From positions 1 to 41,402 of the forward strand of contig JANXUP010000034.1 in NCBI GenBank assembly GCA_025356175.1: a DNA stretch of 41,402 bases, read 5' to 3'. Shown here one piece after another: positions 40,887 to 41,402 of this stretch. Origin of the DNA: Sphingomonadaceae bacterium. Lineage in GTDB: Bacteria > Pseudomonadota > Alphaproteobacteria > Sphingomonadales > Sphingomonadaceae. The position numbers and the translations under genes were made by a program. The number at the start of each line of letters is the position of its first letter. The stretch's first letter is position 1. The notes beneath the pieces were generated by a model, which was not told the origin of the DNA, made no database searches, and was given only the letters and a program-made list of their open reading frames with translations.

Positions 40887-41402
40887 TCAAATCGTGCCGG
40901 GCTTGAGCGTATCGAAATCGCTCGCGTCGTGGCGTTCGCGCAGGAAGGTGCCTTCTTCCCCGCCCATCGCGCGGTTGACCAGCATCCCGCGCTTGGTCGC
41001 CGGGCGCGAAGTCAATTCCATCACCCAGCGGCCGACGTTCTTGTATTCATCGAGGCTGAGGAAGGTCTTGGCGTCGTTATAAGCCAGCCCGCGGTACAGC
41101 GCGCCAAGCCACGGGACGGTCGCGAAATCGGCAATGCTGATCGCGTCGCCGGCGAGGTACGGGCTTTCGGCGAGCCGCTGGTCGGCCACGTCGAACAGCC
41201 GCTTGGTCTCCATCGAGTAACGATTGATCGCGTACTCGATCTTGACCGGCGCATAGGCATAAAAGTGCCCAAACCCGCCGCCGATGAACGGCGCGCTGCC
41301 CATCTGCCACATCAGCCAGCTCAGGCATTCGGCGCGGCCCTTGGCATCGGCGGGAATGAACGCGCCGAACTTTTCCGCCAGATGCAGCAGCATCGCGCCG
41401 CT
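40887..41402 (-). CDS. Glutathione S-transferase family protein, YghU-like (partial)
   Basis: The frame runs off the right edge. The codons before the internal ATG (41393) read Ser-Gly-Ala, so the text ...SGAMLLHLAEKFG is the usual SxAIL(Y/H)LAEK end of the GST thioredoxin domain, and the true start is outside. About 171 residues are visible. They form the all-helical C-terminal GST domain (LSWLMWQMGSAPFIGGGFGHFYAYAP, ESPYLAGDAISIADFATVPWL) with an extended tail, as in YghU/YfcG-type disulfide-bond reductases that use two glutathiones. Probably a cytoplasmic glutathione-dependent oxidoreductase. Without the N-terminal domain the active-site residue cannot be checked. Confidence 0.85.
   Translation of the reverse strand, partial: SGAMLLHLAEKFGAFIPADAKGRAECLSWLMWQMGSAPFIGGGFGHFYAYAPVKIEYAINRYSMETKRLFDVADQRLAESPYLAGDAISIADFATVPWLGALYRGLAYNDAKTFLSLDEYKNVGRWVMELTSRPATKRGMLVNRAMGGEEGTFLRERHDASDFDTLKPGTI

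Noticed and set aside
1-41402. Prophage, IS element, integrase or CRISPR array
   Set aside because: No transposase, integrase, phage structural gene or spaced direct-repeat array was seen on either strand.

Overview
The window is about 41.4 kb of high-GC DNA with dense, mostly chromosomal housekeeping genes. The gene families point to an alphaproteobacterium of the order Sphingomonadales. They include MucR, a Fur without structural CxxC motifs, a DUF1489 protein, a class II DAHP synthase, a large TonB-dependent receptor, the rimI-tsaB / fur / miaB / phoH / ybeY / corC block, and three tandem DsbA-like proteins beside smc. The genus cannot be fixed from sequence alone. No insertion sequence, prophage, integrase or CRISPR array was seen. 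One tRNA gene (tRNA-Gln, UUG) is present.

Layout. (1) 1-4837, minus: the N-terminal part of smc (cut by the window edge), three thioredoxin-fold DsbA-like proteins, and a DUF721/DciA-like gene. (2) 4867-8791, plus: tightly overlapping mutY, a Tat-exported serine hydrolase, nudC and a FrnE-like DsbA protein. (3) 8788-12747: a TauE/SafE permease, a DUF1489 protein and the Mg transporter mgtE on minus, then a cytoplasmic and a periplasmic cyclophilin lying tail to tail. (4) 13044-23623, minus: LysR regulator, corC-like gene, ybeY, phoH, (RcnB-like gene on plus), miaB, two PlsC acyltransferases, fur, mucR, rimI, tsaB, a RutE-like nitroreductase and nfuA. This joins tRNA/rRNA modification, metal regulation and Fe-S assembly. 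(5) 23767-32038, plus: M16 protease, class II DAHP synthase, TonB-dependent receptor with a strong terminator, and a spermidine-synthase-like protein. (6) 32039-32316: two REP/BIME-like palindromic repeats. (7) 32317-40715: quinone oxidoreductase, an alpha-amino-acid-ester-hydrolase-like enzyme, two secreted proteins of unknown function, then a run of TIR-TM-TolB_N-TPR protein, small lipoprotein and secreted trypsin-like protease. (8) tRNA-Gln and a GST cut by the right edge.

The best candidate for an undescribed system is 37061-40715. A predicted membrane protein places a cytoplasmic TIR domain, with the glutamate typical of TIR NADases, on the inner side and a TolB-like/TPR module on the outer side. 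It is followed at short spacing by a lipoprotein and a secreted S1 protease with an unrecognised N-terminal domain. The linkage and the function are inferences. The domain calls come from motifs read directly in the translations.
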